Shown here: one piece after another, positions 8,201 through 14,465 of the stretch | How the letters are laid out: the number at the start of each line of letters is the position of its first letter | Numbering within the stretch: the stretch's first letter is position 1 | Assembly: GCA_905236955.1 (NCBI GenBank) | Contig: CAJOQW010000118.1 | Coordinates: 1 to 14,465 of the forward strand | DNA: 14,465 bases | DNA from: an uncultured Bacteroidales bacterium | GTDB taxonomy: Bacteria > Bacteroidota > Bacteroidia > Bacteroidales > UBA932 | Reading direction: 5' to 3' | Program-made: the position numbers and the translations under genes | Notes under the pieces: generated by a model | Seen by the model: the letters and a program-made list of their open reading frames with translations, nothing else | What the model was told of the DNA's origin: nothing | Database searches by the model: none

Positions 8201-9358
8201 ATGGAAAAGACAAATATCGACTGCAACCGCGGAGTGGTGTCCGTCCAGGACTCCGAAACCGGAATCACTTCCTTCTCATATAGGGAGGGATGCTGCAAGT
8301 TGCGCGACCATAATTACCTCAAGGGCATCCCCGACCAGTCTTACAAAGACCTTTTCGAGGTGCGCTTCAAGAATACCAGAAAGAGCATTTACCGTAACGC
8401 CTCCGGCCAGAACGTGAAGCTCGGGGACATGGTGATAGTGGAGGCGGCAACTGGCTGCGACCTCGGGATAGTCACCCTCGAGGGGCCCCTTGTCGGAAAA
8501 CAGATGCGGGCCAAGGGGATCGATCCCGCGAATGACGAGTTCAAGCGCATATACCGCAAGGCCAAGCAGAACGATATCGAAAAATGGCAGGAGGCCATAG
8601 CCCGCGAGCACGATACCATGATCCAGGCCCGTAGGATAGCGGCCGAGATGGGGCTGGAGATGAAAATAGGTGACGTGGAGTTCCAGGGGGACGGTTCCAA
8701 GGCGATATTCTATTATATCGCCGACGGCCGCGTAGATTTCCGCCAGCTTATAAAGGTTTTCGCCGAAGAATTCCGTATCCGCATAGAAATGAAGCAGATC
8801 GGAGCCCGTCAGGAAGCCGGTCTCATAGGCGGTATAGGTGTATGCGGAAGGGAACTGTGCTGCGCCCGCTACATCTCCCATTTCAAGAGCATCTCCACTG
8901 CCGCCGCAAGGGTGCAGGACCTCTCCCTCAATCCCCAGAAACTGGCCGGACAGTGCGGAAAACTCAAATGCTGCCTCAATTACGAGGTGGCCGCATACCA
9001 GGATGCCCAGACCCGTATCCCGAGGGTGCAGGAACCTCTCGAATTCGAAGACGGACTGGTTTACCTCCGCAAGACCGACATCCTCCGAGAGACCCTCTAT
9101 TTCTCGTACGACAAAGGTTCCGACTCCGCACTCTATCCGCTTCTGGCCGAAGATGTCCTGGAGATCATCAGGATGAACCGCAACGGCATCAAACCCGAAT
9201 CCCTCAGGAGGCAGGACAACTCCGTACCGGAATTCGTAAGTGCCGTCGGGGACGATTCCATATCCCGTTTCGATTCTCCGAAGCGTCGCAAGAAGAACCG
9301 CAGCAAAAACGCCCGCAAACGTACGAGGGGCGGATCGCCGGAGGGCCCTTCGAAATGA
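8201..9358 (+). CDS. ricT: PSP1-domain iron-sulfur protein RicT (YaaT)
   Basis: A 385-residue cytoplasmic protein of the PSP1/RicT family. Residues about 65-160 hold the PSP1 core (VKLGDMVIVEAATGCDLGIV). The family's cysteine clusters follow: GVCGRELCCARY (Cys215, 220, 221) and LSLNPQKLAGQCGKLKCCLNYE (Cys252, 257, 258), which in Bacillus RicT take part in binding a 4Fe-4S cluster. In Bacillus, RicT acts with RicA and RicF on mRNA processing by RNase Y. Those partners are not seen here and are, as far as I know, usually absent from Bacteroidetes, so the role in this organism is open. The last about 27 residues are a strongly basic Lys/Arg/Ser tail (KRRKKNRSKNARKR), which suggests contact with RNA or ribosomes. 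It abuts holB and overlaps the next gene by 4 bases. Confidence 0.92.
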   Translation: MEKTNIDCNRGVVSVQDSETGITSFSYREGCCKLRDHNYLKGIPDQSYKDLFEVRFKNTRKSIYRNASGQNVKLGDMVIVEAATGCDLGIVTLEGPLVGKQMRAKGIDPANDEFKRIYRKAKQNDIEKWQEAIAREHDTMIQARRIAAEMGLEMKIGDVEFQGDGSKAIFYYIADGRVDFRQLIKVFAEEFRIRIEMKQIGARQEAGLIGGIGVCGRELCCARYISHFKSISTAAARVQDLSLNPQKLAGQCGKLKCCLNYEVAAYQDAQTRIPRVQEPLEFEDGLVYLRKTDILRETLYFSYDKGSDSALYPLLAEDVLEIIRMNRNGIKPESLRRQDNSVPEFVSAVGDDSISRFDSPKRRKKNRSKNARKRTRGGSPEGPSK

Positions 9359-9795
9359 ACATGCGGCTTCCCGTCATTATATGCCTGTCGACCCTGGCGT
9401 CGCTGGTTTCTTGCCGCCGTCCTGACTCGTTCGAGCAGTTCATCAGGGCGGACGGGATTGTGGCGGGAGCATATGTTTTCACCCTCGGCCTGGATGATAC
9501 CCTCGCGACATACGACATCTCCTTTTATACCAAGGTCGATCCTCCGCTGATGGCGGCGGACAGGCCGGAAGCCTCGTTGGGGCTGGTTGTCGTATGGGCG
9601 GAGGGTGACGGCCTGACTTCCCTCCGGGAGAAGGTGTATCTCCCGTATGGCGGCGCTGCAGGGAGTACGCATCCTTATCGCAGCGGCATAAAACCCGCGC
9701 ATCCGGGAGAATGGACTGTTTCCGTCACACCCGAGGATCCGCCCGCCGGCTTGAGGGGTATCGGTATAATCTGCAAAAGGAATGGGACACGATAA
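9355..9795 (+). CDS. gldH: GldH-like lipoprotein
   Basis: A 146-residue lipoprotein that is easily missed, because the same frame stays open upstream to 8842 inside ricT. The ATG at 9355 overlaps the ricT stop (ATGA) and gives a proper lipoprotein signal (MNMRLPVIICLSTLASLVSC, Cys20); an ATG two codons later is also possible. The C-terminal pattern PGEWTVSVTPEDPPAGLRGIGI resembles the end of GldH, where a strand is followed by L.GI..IG. Position directly after ricT is where gldH usually sits in Bacteroidetes, which supports the call. GldH is needed for gliding in Flavobacterium but is present in many non-gliding relatives, with unknown general role in the envelope. The sequence is divergent and slightly short for the family. 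It overlaps trmB by 14 bases. Confidence 0.72.
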   Translation: MNMRLPVIICLSTLASLVSCRRPDSFEQFIRADGIVAGAYVFTLGLDDTLATYDISFYTKVDPPLMAADRPEASLGLVVVWAEGDGLTSLREKVYLPYGGAAGSTHPYRSGIKPAHPGEWTVSVTPEDPPAGLRGIGIICKRNGTR

Positions 9796-10600
9796 ACTCC
9801 GTAAATTCGCCGAGAACAAGACATTCTCCTGTCTGCTGGAGCCTTCCGCTCAGGAAGTTCTCGCAGACGGCTACGAACATCTGCGCGACCATCCCATAAA
9901 GGGTCACTGGTTCCGCAAGGGTGATCCGGGTGGTGTCACGGCTTCCCCTGATGCACCGCTGGTCCTGGAATTGGGATGCGGGAAAGGGGAGTATACGCTG
10001 GAACTGGCAAGGCGCAATCCGGGGCGGAATTATGTGGGCGTGGACATAAAGGGTGCACGCTTGTGGCGCGGGGCTAAGACCGCGACGCAGGAGAATATGC
10101 CCAATGTGGCATTCCTTCGCTCCCGGGTCGAATTCATCACCGCCTTCTTCGCTCCCGGAGAAGTCTCCGAAATATGGCTCACATTCTCCGACCCCCAGCC
10201 CCAGAGCGAGAACAAACGCCTGACGTCCCCGCTGTTCCTCGACCGTTACCGGAGCATCATGGCGCCCGGCGGGGTAGTCCACCTCAAGACGGACAGCCGC
10301 TTCCTTTACGAATATACCCTTGCCGTGATAGATGCAAATGATTTGAAGCTTATTGCTTGCTCCACAGACCTTTACGCTTCTTCCACCCAGGAAGCGCAAC
10401 CCTCTCCCATCGGGCCCGAGGTGCGCGGGGTCCAGACTTTCTACGAGTCCATGTTCCTCGGCCAGGGAGTACCGATAACTTATCTTTCATTCATAATCGA
10501 CCACGACGGCCCTTACGTCTATCCCGAGCAAAAGTTCGACCCTGCCAGATGGCGCGATCTCGATGAGGGCCGCCGTTCGTTTTCACACAAGGAAAAATGA
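9782..10600 (+). CDS. trmB: tRNA (guanine-N7-)-methyltransferase
   Basis: A 272-residue SAM-dependent enzyme that methylates N7 of G46 in the variable loop of many tRNAs. The SAM-binding motif I is VLELGCGKGEYTLELA (61-76), followed by the acidic residue ending strand 2 (YVGVDIKGARLWRGAKT). The TrmB signature region reads WLTFSDPQPQSENKRLT (132-148), matching the FPDPxxKxxHxKRR-type motif in a shortened Bacteroidetes form. The product-release region is GGVVHLKTDSRFLYEYT (163-179). The start at 9782 lies inside the end of the gldH-like gene, and the protein starts MGHDKLRKFAE as close homologues do. Its stop overlaps the next start (ATGA). Confidence in function is high. Confidence 0.94.
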   Translation: MGHDKLRKFAENKTFSCLLEPSAQEVLADGYEHLRDHPIKGHWFRKGDPGGVTASPDAPLVLELGCGKGEYTLELARRNPGRNYVGVDIKGARLWRGAKTATQENMPNVAFLRSRVEFITAFFAPGEVSEIWLTFSDPQPQSENKRLTSPLFLDRYRSIMAPGGVVHLKTDSRFLYEYTLAVIDANDLKLIACSTDLYASSTQEAQPSPIGPEVRGVQTFYESMFLGQGVPITYLSFIIDHDGPYVYPEQKFDPARWRDLDEGRRSFSHKEK

Positions 10601-11739
10601 AAAGGATATTCATGATAATGGCAGCGGTACTCCTTCTGGCCGCACCGCTCTCCGCCCAGGAGGAATATGCGCTCGACAATGCCATGCCGGTGTTCACCGA
10701 CAAGATCAAGGCGGAGCTGGATTACCCGCTCTCCCGCAGGAATTCCCGCAGGATACCGTTCCGCAAATGGCGTAAGGCGGCCAGGGCGAAGCTCTTCGAG
10801 TGCCTGGGACCGGCCATGCCTTCCGCTCCTTTCGACATGGAGGTGCTTGAGACCGAGAGGCGGGACGGTTATGTTGCGAAGAAGATAGCCTTCAATATCT
10901 CCACTTACGAGCGGGTGCCTGCCTATCTGCTTGTCCCTGAAGGGGACGGACCCTTCCCCGCCCTAGTGTTGCTGCACGACCATGGCGCCCATTTTTCAAT
11001 AGGTAAGGAGAAGATGGTGAAGCCTTTGGCCTCGGAGCCGGAAACGCTGCGCAGGGATGCGGCGGAGTGGAGTTTCGCCTGCTATGACGGCGTGTACGTA
11101 GGGGATTATTTCGCGGCGAACGGATTCGTCGTGCTAAGCGTCGATGCCCTGTTCTGGGGTTCGCGCGGACGCAGGCAGGGTGTGGATTACGATGCCCAGC
11201 AGGCATTCGCCAGCAATCTGGAGCAGATGGGCTATCACTGGGCGGGGGTCGTGACACACGATGACATCACCAGCGTGAACCTGCTCGGTTCGCTCCCCGA
11301 GGTGGATGCGCAGAGGATCGGGGCCCTTGGGCACAGCATGGGAGGCAAGCGTACCTGGATGCTCGCTTCCGCCACCGACAAGGTGAAAGCCGCGGCAGCG
11401 GTATGCTGGATATGCACGACCGATTCGCTGATGACTTTCACGAACAACCAGAACAAGGGCGGATCGGCCTGGAGCATGAACGTCCCGAATCTGGTACGGT
11501 TCATGGATTATGCGGATGTCGCATCCATAGCATGCCCTAAACCCATGCTCTTCTACAATGGGGAGAGGGACAAGCTGTTCCCGGTCGAAGGCGTGAAGGA
11601 ATCGTATGGCATCCTTCGGGATGTATGGGAAGAGAGGGGTGCCGGCGACAAGCTGGTAACCCGCATATGGGACGAGAAACATTATTTCAACAAGGCCATG
11701 CAGGCCGGGGTGCTGGAATTCTTCAAGAATAATCTTTGA
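10597..11739 (+). CDS. Exported alpha/beta hydrolase (dienelactone hydrolase / acetyl-xylan-esterase-like)
   Basis: A 380-residue protein with a Sec signal peptide (MKRIFMIMAAVLLLAAPLSAQ), so it should act in the periplasm. The fold is an alpha/beta hydrolase: VPAYLLVPEG and PALVLLHDHGAHF (oxyanion region) are followed by the nucleophile elbow GALGHSMGG with Ser247. The probable acid is Asp325 (NGERDKLFPV) and the base His362 (DEKHYFNKAM). The layout fits the Abhydrolase_7 / acetyl-xylan-esterase-like group, many of which remove acetyl or other ester groups from plant or host glycans. No sugar-utilisation genes (SusC/D, glycosidases) are adjacent, so the substrate is not indicated. It overlaps trmB by 4 bases, an odd partnership that probably reflects operon packing rather than shared function. 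Confidence 0.85.
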   Translation: MKRIFMIMAAVLLLAAPLSAQEEYALDNAMPVFTDKIKAELDYPLSRRNSRRIPFRKWRKAARAKLFECLGPAMPSAPFDMEVLETERRDGYVAKKIAFNISTYERVPAYLLVPEGDGPFPALVLLHDHGAHFSIGKEKMVKPLASEPETLRRDAAEWSFACYDGVYVGDYFAANGFVVLSVDALFWGSRGRRQGVDYDAQQAFASNLEQMGYHWAGVVTHDDITSVNLLGSLPEVDAQRIGALGHSMGGKRTWMLASATDKVKAAAAVCWICTTDSLMTFTNNQNKGGSAWSMNVPNLVRFMDYADVASIACPKPMLFYNGERDKLFPVEGVKESYGILRDVWEERGAGDKLVTRIWDEKHYFNKAMQAGVLEFFKNNL

Positions 11740-11745
11740 TATATC

Positions 11746-12117
11746 ATGTGGCGTGGAATAGCGACAGTGCTTCTGCTTTGCGTGTCGAACATCTTCATGA
11801 CCTTCGCCTGGTATGGCCATCTCAAACTCCAGGAAATGAAGATCTCGGACGGTTGGCCCCTGATACTGGTAATACTTTTCTCATGGGGCCTGGCCTTCTT
11901 CGAGTACTGCGCCCAGGTTCCGGCCAACAGGATAGGCTTCGCGGAGAACGGGGGACCGTTCAATATCGTGCAATTGAAAGTGATCCAGGAAGTTGTATCA
12001 CTTACGGTTTTTACCCTCGCAGTGGCGGTTTTCTTCAAGGGGCAATCGCTTCAGTGGAACCATTTCGTGGCTTTCGGGTTGCTTATTGCCGCTGTTTTTT
12101 TCGTTTTTTTGAAATAA
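11746..12117 (+). CDS. DUF486 small membrane protein (DMT superfamily)
   Basis: A 123-residue integral membrane protein with four predicted transmembrane helices (about 5-23, 37-55, 74-94 and 102-122). I recognise the DUF486 family (PF04342), which belongs to the drug/metabolite transporter clan; the conserved parts are SNIFMTFAWYGHLK, FEYCAQVPANRIG and LKVIQEVVSLTVF. Small four-helix members of this clan work as dimers, but no substrate is known for DUF486. It starts 6 bases after the hydrolase gene. The last codons contain two runs of seven T (12095-12101 and 12104-12110), much more T-rich than the rest of the window. An A+T-rich gap follows before the next gene, so the long run of genes may end here. 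Confidence 0.88.
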   Translation: MWRGIATVLLLCVSNIFMTFAWYGHLKLQEMKISDGWPLILVILFSWGLAFFEYCAQVPANRIGFAENGGPFNIVQLKVIQEVVSLTVFTLAVAVFFKGQSLQWNHFVAFGLLIAAVFFVFLK

Positions 12118-12153
12118 TTATCATATATTGTCACAATTTTTAAATCAAGCAAC
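12118..12153 (+). promoter_or_regulatory. A+T-rich gap before the TlpA-type gene, possible promoter region
   Basis: These 36 bases are strongly A+T-rich in a G+C-rich window and precede a separate gene. I find no clean TAnnTTTG box. TATATTGT at 12124-12131 is a weak partial match, with T-runs upstream at 12095-12110 that could stand for the -33 region. No hairpin terminator is visible here, so read-through from the upstream genes is also possible. Function is a guess from composition and position. Confidence 0.25.
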
Positions 12154-13278
12154 ATGAAAAAGATATCAATTCTATTAGCCACTGCTGCAATACTTGCGGC
12201 ATGTGGTACCAAAGAAGCGGGCTACACGATCACCGGCAACGTCGCGGGTGACAACCCTGCTCTCGCAAGCGGGAAGGCTGTACTCCAGAGCCGTGACGGG
12301 AATCTCGTCGATACCGTTGAAATCGTCAATGGCAAGTTCGTATTCAAGGGACATGTGGATGCTCCCGTCCGTTATGTCAGCGTCAGCATCCCCGGAGTGG
12401 AAGGATCCTCGATGGTTTACTTCCTTGAAAATGCCAAGTACAACCTGGATTGCTCCCTGGAAGATTTTTCCGCAAACAAAGCCCTGGTCAAGGGTGGAAT
12501 TGCGAATGCTGTCGAAGTAGGCGTGCGTGAGGCCGAGAGGGCAAAGAGGGAAGAGCTCGGCATTGATGCCCTGTATGCGGAATACCGCAAACCCGAAACC
12601 ACTCCCGAAAGGAAGGATGAGATAAGGAGCGTCATAAACGAATACAATGAATATTGCAATTCTGTTTCGAAGAAGGCCGTCGAGGATAACCCGCACAGCA
12701 TCTATGCCCTTTATCAGATTCCCTATGAATGCTATGATTGGAGCGTGGACAGCATCAAGTCCGTCATCAAGGAATACAACGAAGACAAGGCTTTCGCCAA
12801 TGACCCTGTCCTCAAGGAACTCAACGGGCAGGTCGCGACCCTCGAGGCCACCGAAGTAGGCAATCCGGCCCCCGACTTCGCTTTCGACGATCCCGATGGC
12901 AAGCCAATCAAACTCTCCGACATCTACAAGCAGAACAAGGTCACGATGATCGACTTCTGGGCAAGCTGGTGCGGTCCCTGCCGTGCGGCCAACCCCACCA
13001 TCACCAAGGTTTACAGCCAGTACAAGGACAAGGGATTCGGCATCTTCGGAGTCTCTTTCGATACCAGCAAGGAAAACTGGATCAAGGCTATCGCCGCCGA
13101 CGGCCTCGTATGGCCCAATGTATCCGACCTCAAGGGTTGGGAGAGCGCTGCCAGCTCTTTGTATTGCATCCGTTATATCCCGCAGAACGTGTTCGTGGAT
13201 GCAGACGGTACCATCATCGGAAAGCGCATCGAACCTGACAAAATCGAGGCTTTCGTAGCGGAAAAGCTCGCGAAGTAA
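12154..13278 (+). CDS. TlpA/ResA-type thiol-disulfide oxidoreductase lipoprotein (DUF4369 N-terminus)
   Basis: A 374-residue lipoprotein (MKKISILLATAAILAAC, Cys17) with two parts. Residues about 22-115 look like the beta-rich DUF4369 domain common in Bacteroidetes (YTITGNV..., GKFVFKGHV, ENAKYNLDCSLED). A charged helical linker spans about 120-225. The C-terminal thioredoxin/AhpC-like domain starts at NPAPDFAFDDPDGK (237-250), with the active site WCGPC at 272-276 (MIDFWASWCGPCRAAN) and the cis-proline loop RYIPQNVFVD at 340-349. Such proteins reduce disulfides or help cytochrome c maturation outside the cytoplasm. The electron donor would be a CcdA/DsbD-type protein, not seen here. It is preceded by an A+T-rich gap and followed by a terminator, so it may be transcribed alone. 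Confidence 0.92.
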   Translation: MKKISILLATAAILAACGTKEAGYTITGNVAGDNPALASGKAVLQSRDGNLVDTVEIVNGKFVFKGHVDAPVRYVSVSIPGVEGSSMVYFLENAKYNLDCSLEDFSANKALVKGGIANAVEVGVREAERAKREELGIDALYAEYRKPETTPERKDEIRSVINEYNEYCNSVSKKAVEDNPHSIYALYQIPYECYDWSVDSIKSVIKEYNEDKAFANDPVLKELNGQVATLEATEVGNPAPDFAFDDPDGKPIKLSDIYKQNKVTMIDFWASWCGPCRAANPTITKVYSQYKDKGFGIFGVSFDTSKENWIKAIAADGLVWPNVSDLKGWESAASSLYCIRYIPQNVFVDADGTIIGKRIEPDKIEAFVAEKLAK

Positions 13279-13294
13279 TTCTGCCCTGCAATAA

Positions 13295-13338
13295 AAAAGC
13301 CGACTGGATTCCAGCCGGCTTTTCCTGTTTTTCAGGAA
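13295..13338. terminator. Bidirectional rho-independent terminator between convergent genes
   Basis: A 13-base-pair stem (13295-13307 with 13311-13323, loop ATT) separates two converging genes. Read on the plus strand it ends in TTTT and has one A.C mismatch at 13303/13315. Read on the minus strand the same pair is G.U, so the stem is fully paired and is followed by six U residues, which makes the minus-strand direction the stronger one. A second small hairpin (TTCCTG/CAGGAA, 13322-13338, loop of five T) overlaps its right arm and lies 1 base from the minus-strand stop codon. Confidence 0.85.
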
Positions 13339-13339
13339 C

Positions 13340-14362
13340 TTATTTGTTGAAGTCTTTGGCTATGGCAGCGGCATCTTCACTTGAAAGATGGCCGCCGTTC
13401 TTCACCACGATCTCGTAGGTGAAGCAGACCTTGTCGCCGGGCTTAAGCTCGCATTTTACGGGTTCTGCCAGGGTTTTGTCAAAGGCCCTTCCGCCCATGC
13501 TGTTGACAGCGAACAGGCCGTAGCCGCGGGCATGCGACCAAGCCGGGAAGTTCGGATTGGCCTTGCTGTCGATGATGAGGATGGATATGTCGTCCCCGTC
13601 CTTGGTGCCGTTGAGCATAGTCCATTCGGCCCTCTTCGACCAGACATCGTCACCTTCGTCCCCGAGGCTGTTGACATATTTTCCGGTTACTCCGTCATTG
13701 TTGACAGTCGCGACCTCGGTGACAATGCCCTTGGAATCGGTGTACTTGATGGGTTTGTCGGATGGCTGCTGGAAGGCGCGGTCCACCCTGAGGCCGAGCA
13801 TGCCTTCCTTGTTCTCGGTCATCACGACATCCTCCACTGCGGTGAGTTCCGCCTTCCTGACGATGCACCTTGTATCGGCATTGCCGCCGAAAGTGAAGGT
13901 GGTCTTTTCGGTAAGGAGTACCTTGCCGTCGTTGTCCACCCACTTGGAATTGGTTACCAGCGTATTCCCTTCTGCGGACACTATGCCGTCGAAGACGACG
14001 GAACCGTACTGGGGCTTCCTTTCGGCCGGTATGGCGAAGGAATTATTCCAGAAATCCAGTCCGTTGACATCCCCGAAGTTGAACCACAGGCCCGAGTGGT
14101 GCGGATGGTCCACGCTCTCGAAATCCCTCGGTGCACGGGGATATCCCCTGGTGATATCGATTCCCGAGGCTGTCATGATGGGCCATAGGATGGGCTTGGC
14201 CTCATCTTCCGGATACATGTAAGTGGTGAAGTATGAACCGTTTACGTTGATATCCACCTTGCAGGCGGCATCGTCGCGGTCGAATGTCACCACGGCTTTC
14301 TTCTCATTGTTGCAGGAAAAGAGGACAGCCATCAAAGGCAAAAGGTAAAAGATCTTCTTCAT
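13340..14362 (-). CDS. DUF6807 (PmoA-like) family lipoprotein
   Basis: A 340-residue exported lipoprotein on the minus strand with signal MKKIFYLLPLMAVLFSC (Cys17). The mature protein carries the DUF6807 signature: a segment with PILWPIMTASGIDITRG (57-73), then DHPHHSGLWFNFGDVNG (85-101) and FWNNS, and near the C-terminus an FAVNSMGG-type strand. Homologues are often labelled methane oxygenase PmoA. That name comes from a misleading domain label (PF14100), and there is no reason to expect methane oxidation. The His-rich HPHH segment could bind a metal or sugar, which is a guess. Family members commonly occur near Gfo/Idh/MocA oxidoreductases and sugar-related enzymes. The gene lies 21 bases after the end of another minus-strand gene, probably in the same transcript, and ends at the shared terminator. 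Confidence 0.85.
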   Translation of the reverse strand: MKKIFYLLPLMAVLFSCNNEKKAVVTFDRDDAACKVDINVNGSYFTTYMYPEDEAKPILWPIMTASGIDITRGYPRAPRDFESVDHPHHSGLWFNFGDVNGLDFWNNSFAIPAERKPQYGSVVFDGIVSAEGNTLVTNSKWVDNDGKVLLTEKTTFTFGGNADTRCIVRKAELTAVEDVVMTENKEGMLGLRVDRAFQQPSDKPIKYTDSKGIVTEVATVNNDGVTGKYVNSLGDEGDDVWSKRAEWTMLNGTKDGDDISILIIDSKANPNFPAWSHARGYGLFAVNSMGGRAFDKTLAEPVKCELKPGDKVCFTYEIVVKNGGHLSSEDAAAIAKDFNK

Positions 14363-14369
14363 ATATTGT

Positions 14370-14389
14370 CTGACTAATTCTGACTAATA
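14370..14389. repeat. 10-base tandem duplication at a gene junction
   Basis: Two adjacent 10-base copies, CTGACTAATT (14370-14379) and CTGACTAATA (14380-14389), differ only in the last base. On the minus strand the upstream copy contains the TAG stop codon of the partial gene, and the other copy fills about half of the 21-base gap before the DUF6807 start. It looks like a slippage or duplication event that lengthened the spacer. No function is evident. Confidence 0.7.
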
Positions 14390-14465
14390 CTGGAACACCT
14401 TTCCGCCGGCCATCACTTCCTGGGTGGCGGGATCGAACACGGTATACTCATGGGTGCGCAGGGCC
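14384..14465 (-). CDS. C-terminal end of an unidentified protein (truncated at window edge)
   Basis: On the minus strand the last 26 codons of a gene run in from the window edge and end in TAG at 14386-14384. The peptide contains RTHEYTVFDPATQEVMAGG and ends KVFQY. Codon use matches the neighbours, and the close 21-base spacing to the DUF6807 gene suggests one operon. The fragment is too short to identify. A Gfo/Idh/MocA-type oxidoreductase would fit the usual company of DUF6807 genes, but that rests only on context. Confidence 0.6.
   Translation of the reverse strand, partial: ALRTHEYTVFDPATQEVMAGGKVFQY

Noticed and set aside
8842..9354. Upstream extension of the gldH frame through the ricT gene
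   Set aside because: The extension is Arg/Pro-rich low-complexity translation of the well-conserved ricT cysteine region in another frame, and it would place the lipoprotein signal in the middle of a protein.
11725..11745. Possible promoter -7 box (AATCTTTG) before the DUF486 gene
   Set aside because: TA and TTTG are separated by three bases instead of two, the sequence is the coding end of the hydrolase gene, and the 6-base gap suggests simple co-transcription.
13388..14188. 266-codon plus-strand frame opposite the DUF6807 gene
   Set aside because: The minus-strand product has a lipoprotein signal and family motifs; the plus-strand frame shows no domain and is a shadow.
13340..14362. Methane monooxygenase (PmoA) activity
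   Set aside because: The label comes from a domain name only. The protein is a periplasmic lipoprotein without membrane helices or the copper sites of particulate methane monooxygenase.
1..14465. Defence system, phage, integrative element or CRISPR array
   Set aside because: No integrase, transposase, nuclease-helicase pair, repeat-spacer pattern or abrupt composition shift was seen. All genes fit core or common accessory Bacteroidota functions.

Overview
This window is a gene-dense piece of a Bacteroidota chromosome, most likely from a G+C-rich member of the Bacteroidales (Alistipes/Rikenellaceae-like or a related uncultured gut lineage; the genus is inference). The evidence is the set of lineage-typical genes: a PG0541-type protein after an RND pump, a GldH-like lipoprotein directly after ricT, a DUF4369/TlpA lipoprotein, a PorT-type beta-barrel and a DUF6807 lipoprotein. 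There is also one good match to the Bacteroidetes promoter -7 element (TAnnTTTG). I see no rRNA, tRNA, CRISPR array, insertion sequence, phage gene or attachment site. No stretch longer than about 60 bases lacks a gene.

Layout. Positions 1-5239 hold a tripartite RND efflux operon: the 3' part of a TolC-type outer-membrane channel, a lipoprotein membrane-fusion adaptor, an AcrB/SwrC-type inner-membrane transporter, and a 98-residue PG0541-family accessory protein. Adjacent genes overlap by 4 bases or lie 6 bases apart. Positions 5272-12117 are a run of nine same-strand genes with gaps of 0 to 6 bases or short overlaps: thioredoxin, an outer-membrane beta-barrel, a long-chain polyprenyl diphosphate synthase, DNA polymerase III delta' (holB), ricT, a gldH-like lipoprotein, trmB, an exported alpha/beta hydrolase and a DUF486 membrane protein. 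A promoter-like sequence overlaps the end of the efflux operon and could drive this run. Positions 12154-13278 encode a lipoprotein thiol-disulfide oxidoreductase of the TlpA/ResA type. A bidirectional terminator follows, and a convergent minus-strand unit (DUF6807 lipoprotein preceded by the last 26 codons of another gene) fills the rest.

How they fit together. The first block is a drug or metabolite exporter with its own possible small regulator. The second is mostly housekeeping: redox, quinone side chain, replication clamp loader, tRNA modification and envelope lipoprotein. The holB-ricT pair is also found in Firmicutes. The third block adds envelope redox. I did not find a convincing new multi-gene system. 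The best leads are the PG0541 accessory protein, RicT with an unusual basic tail, and the small gldH-like gene, whose real start lies far inside a longer open frame.
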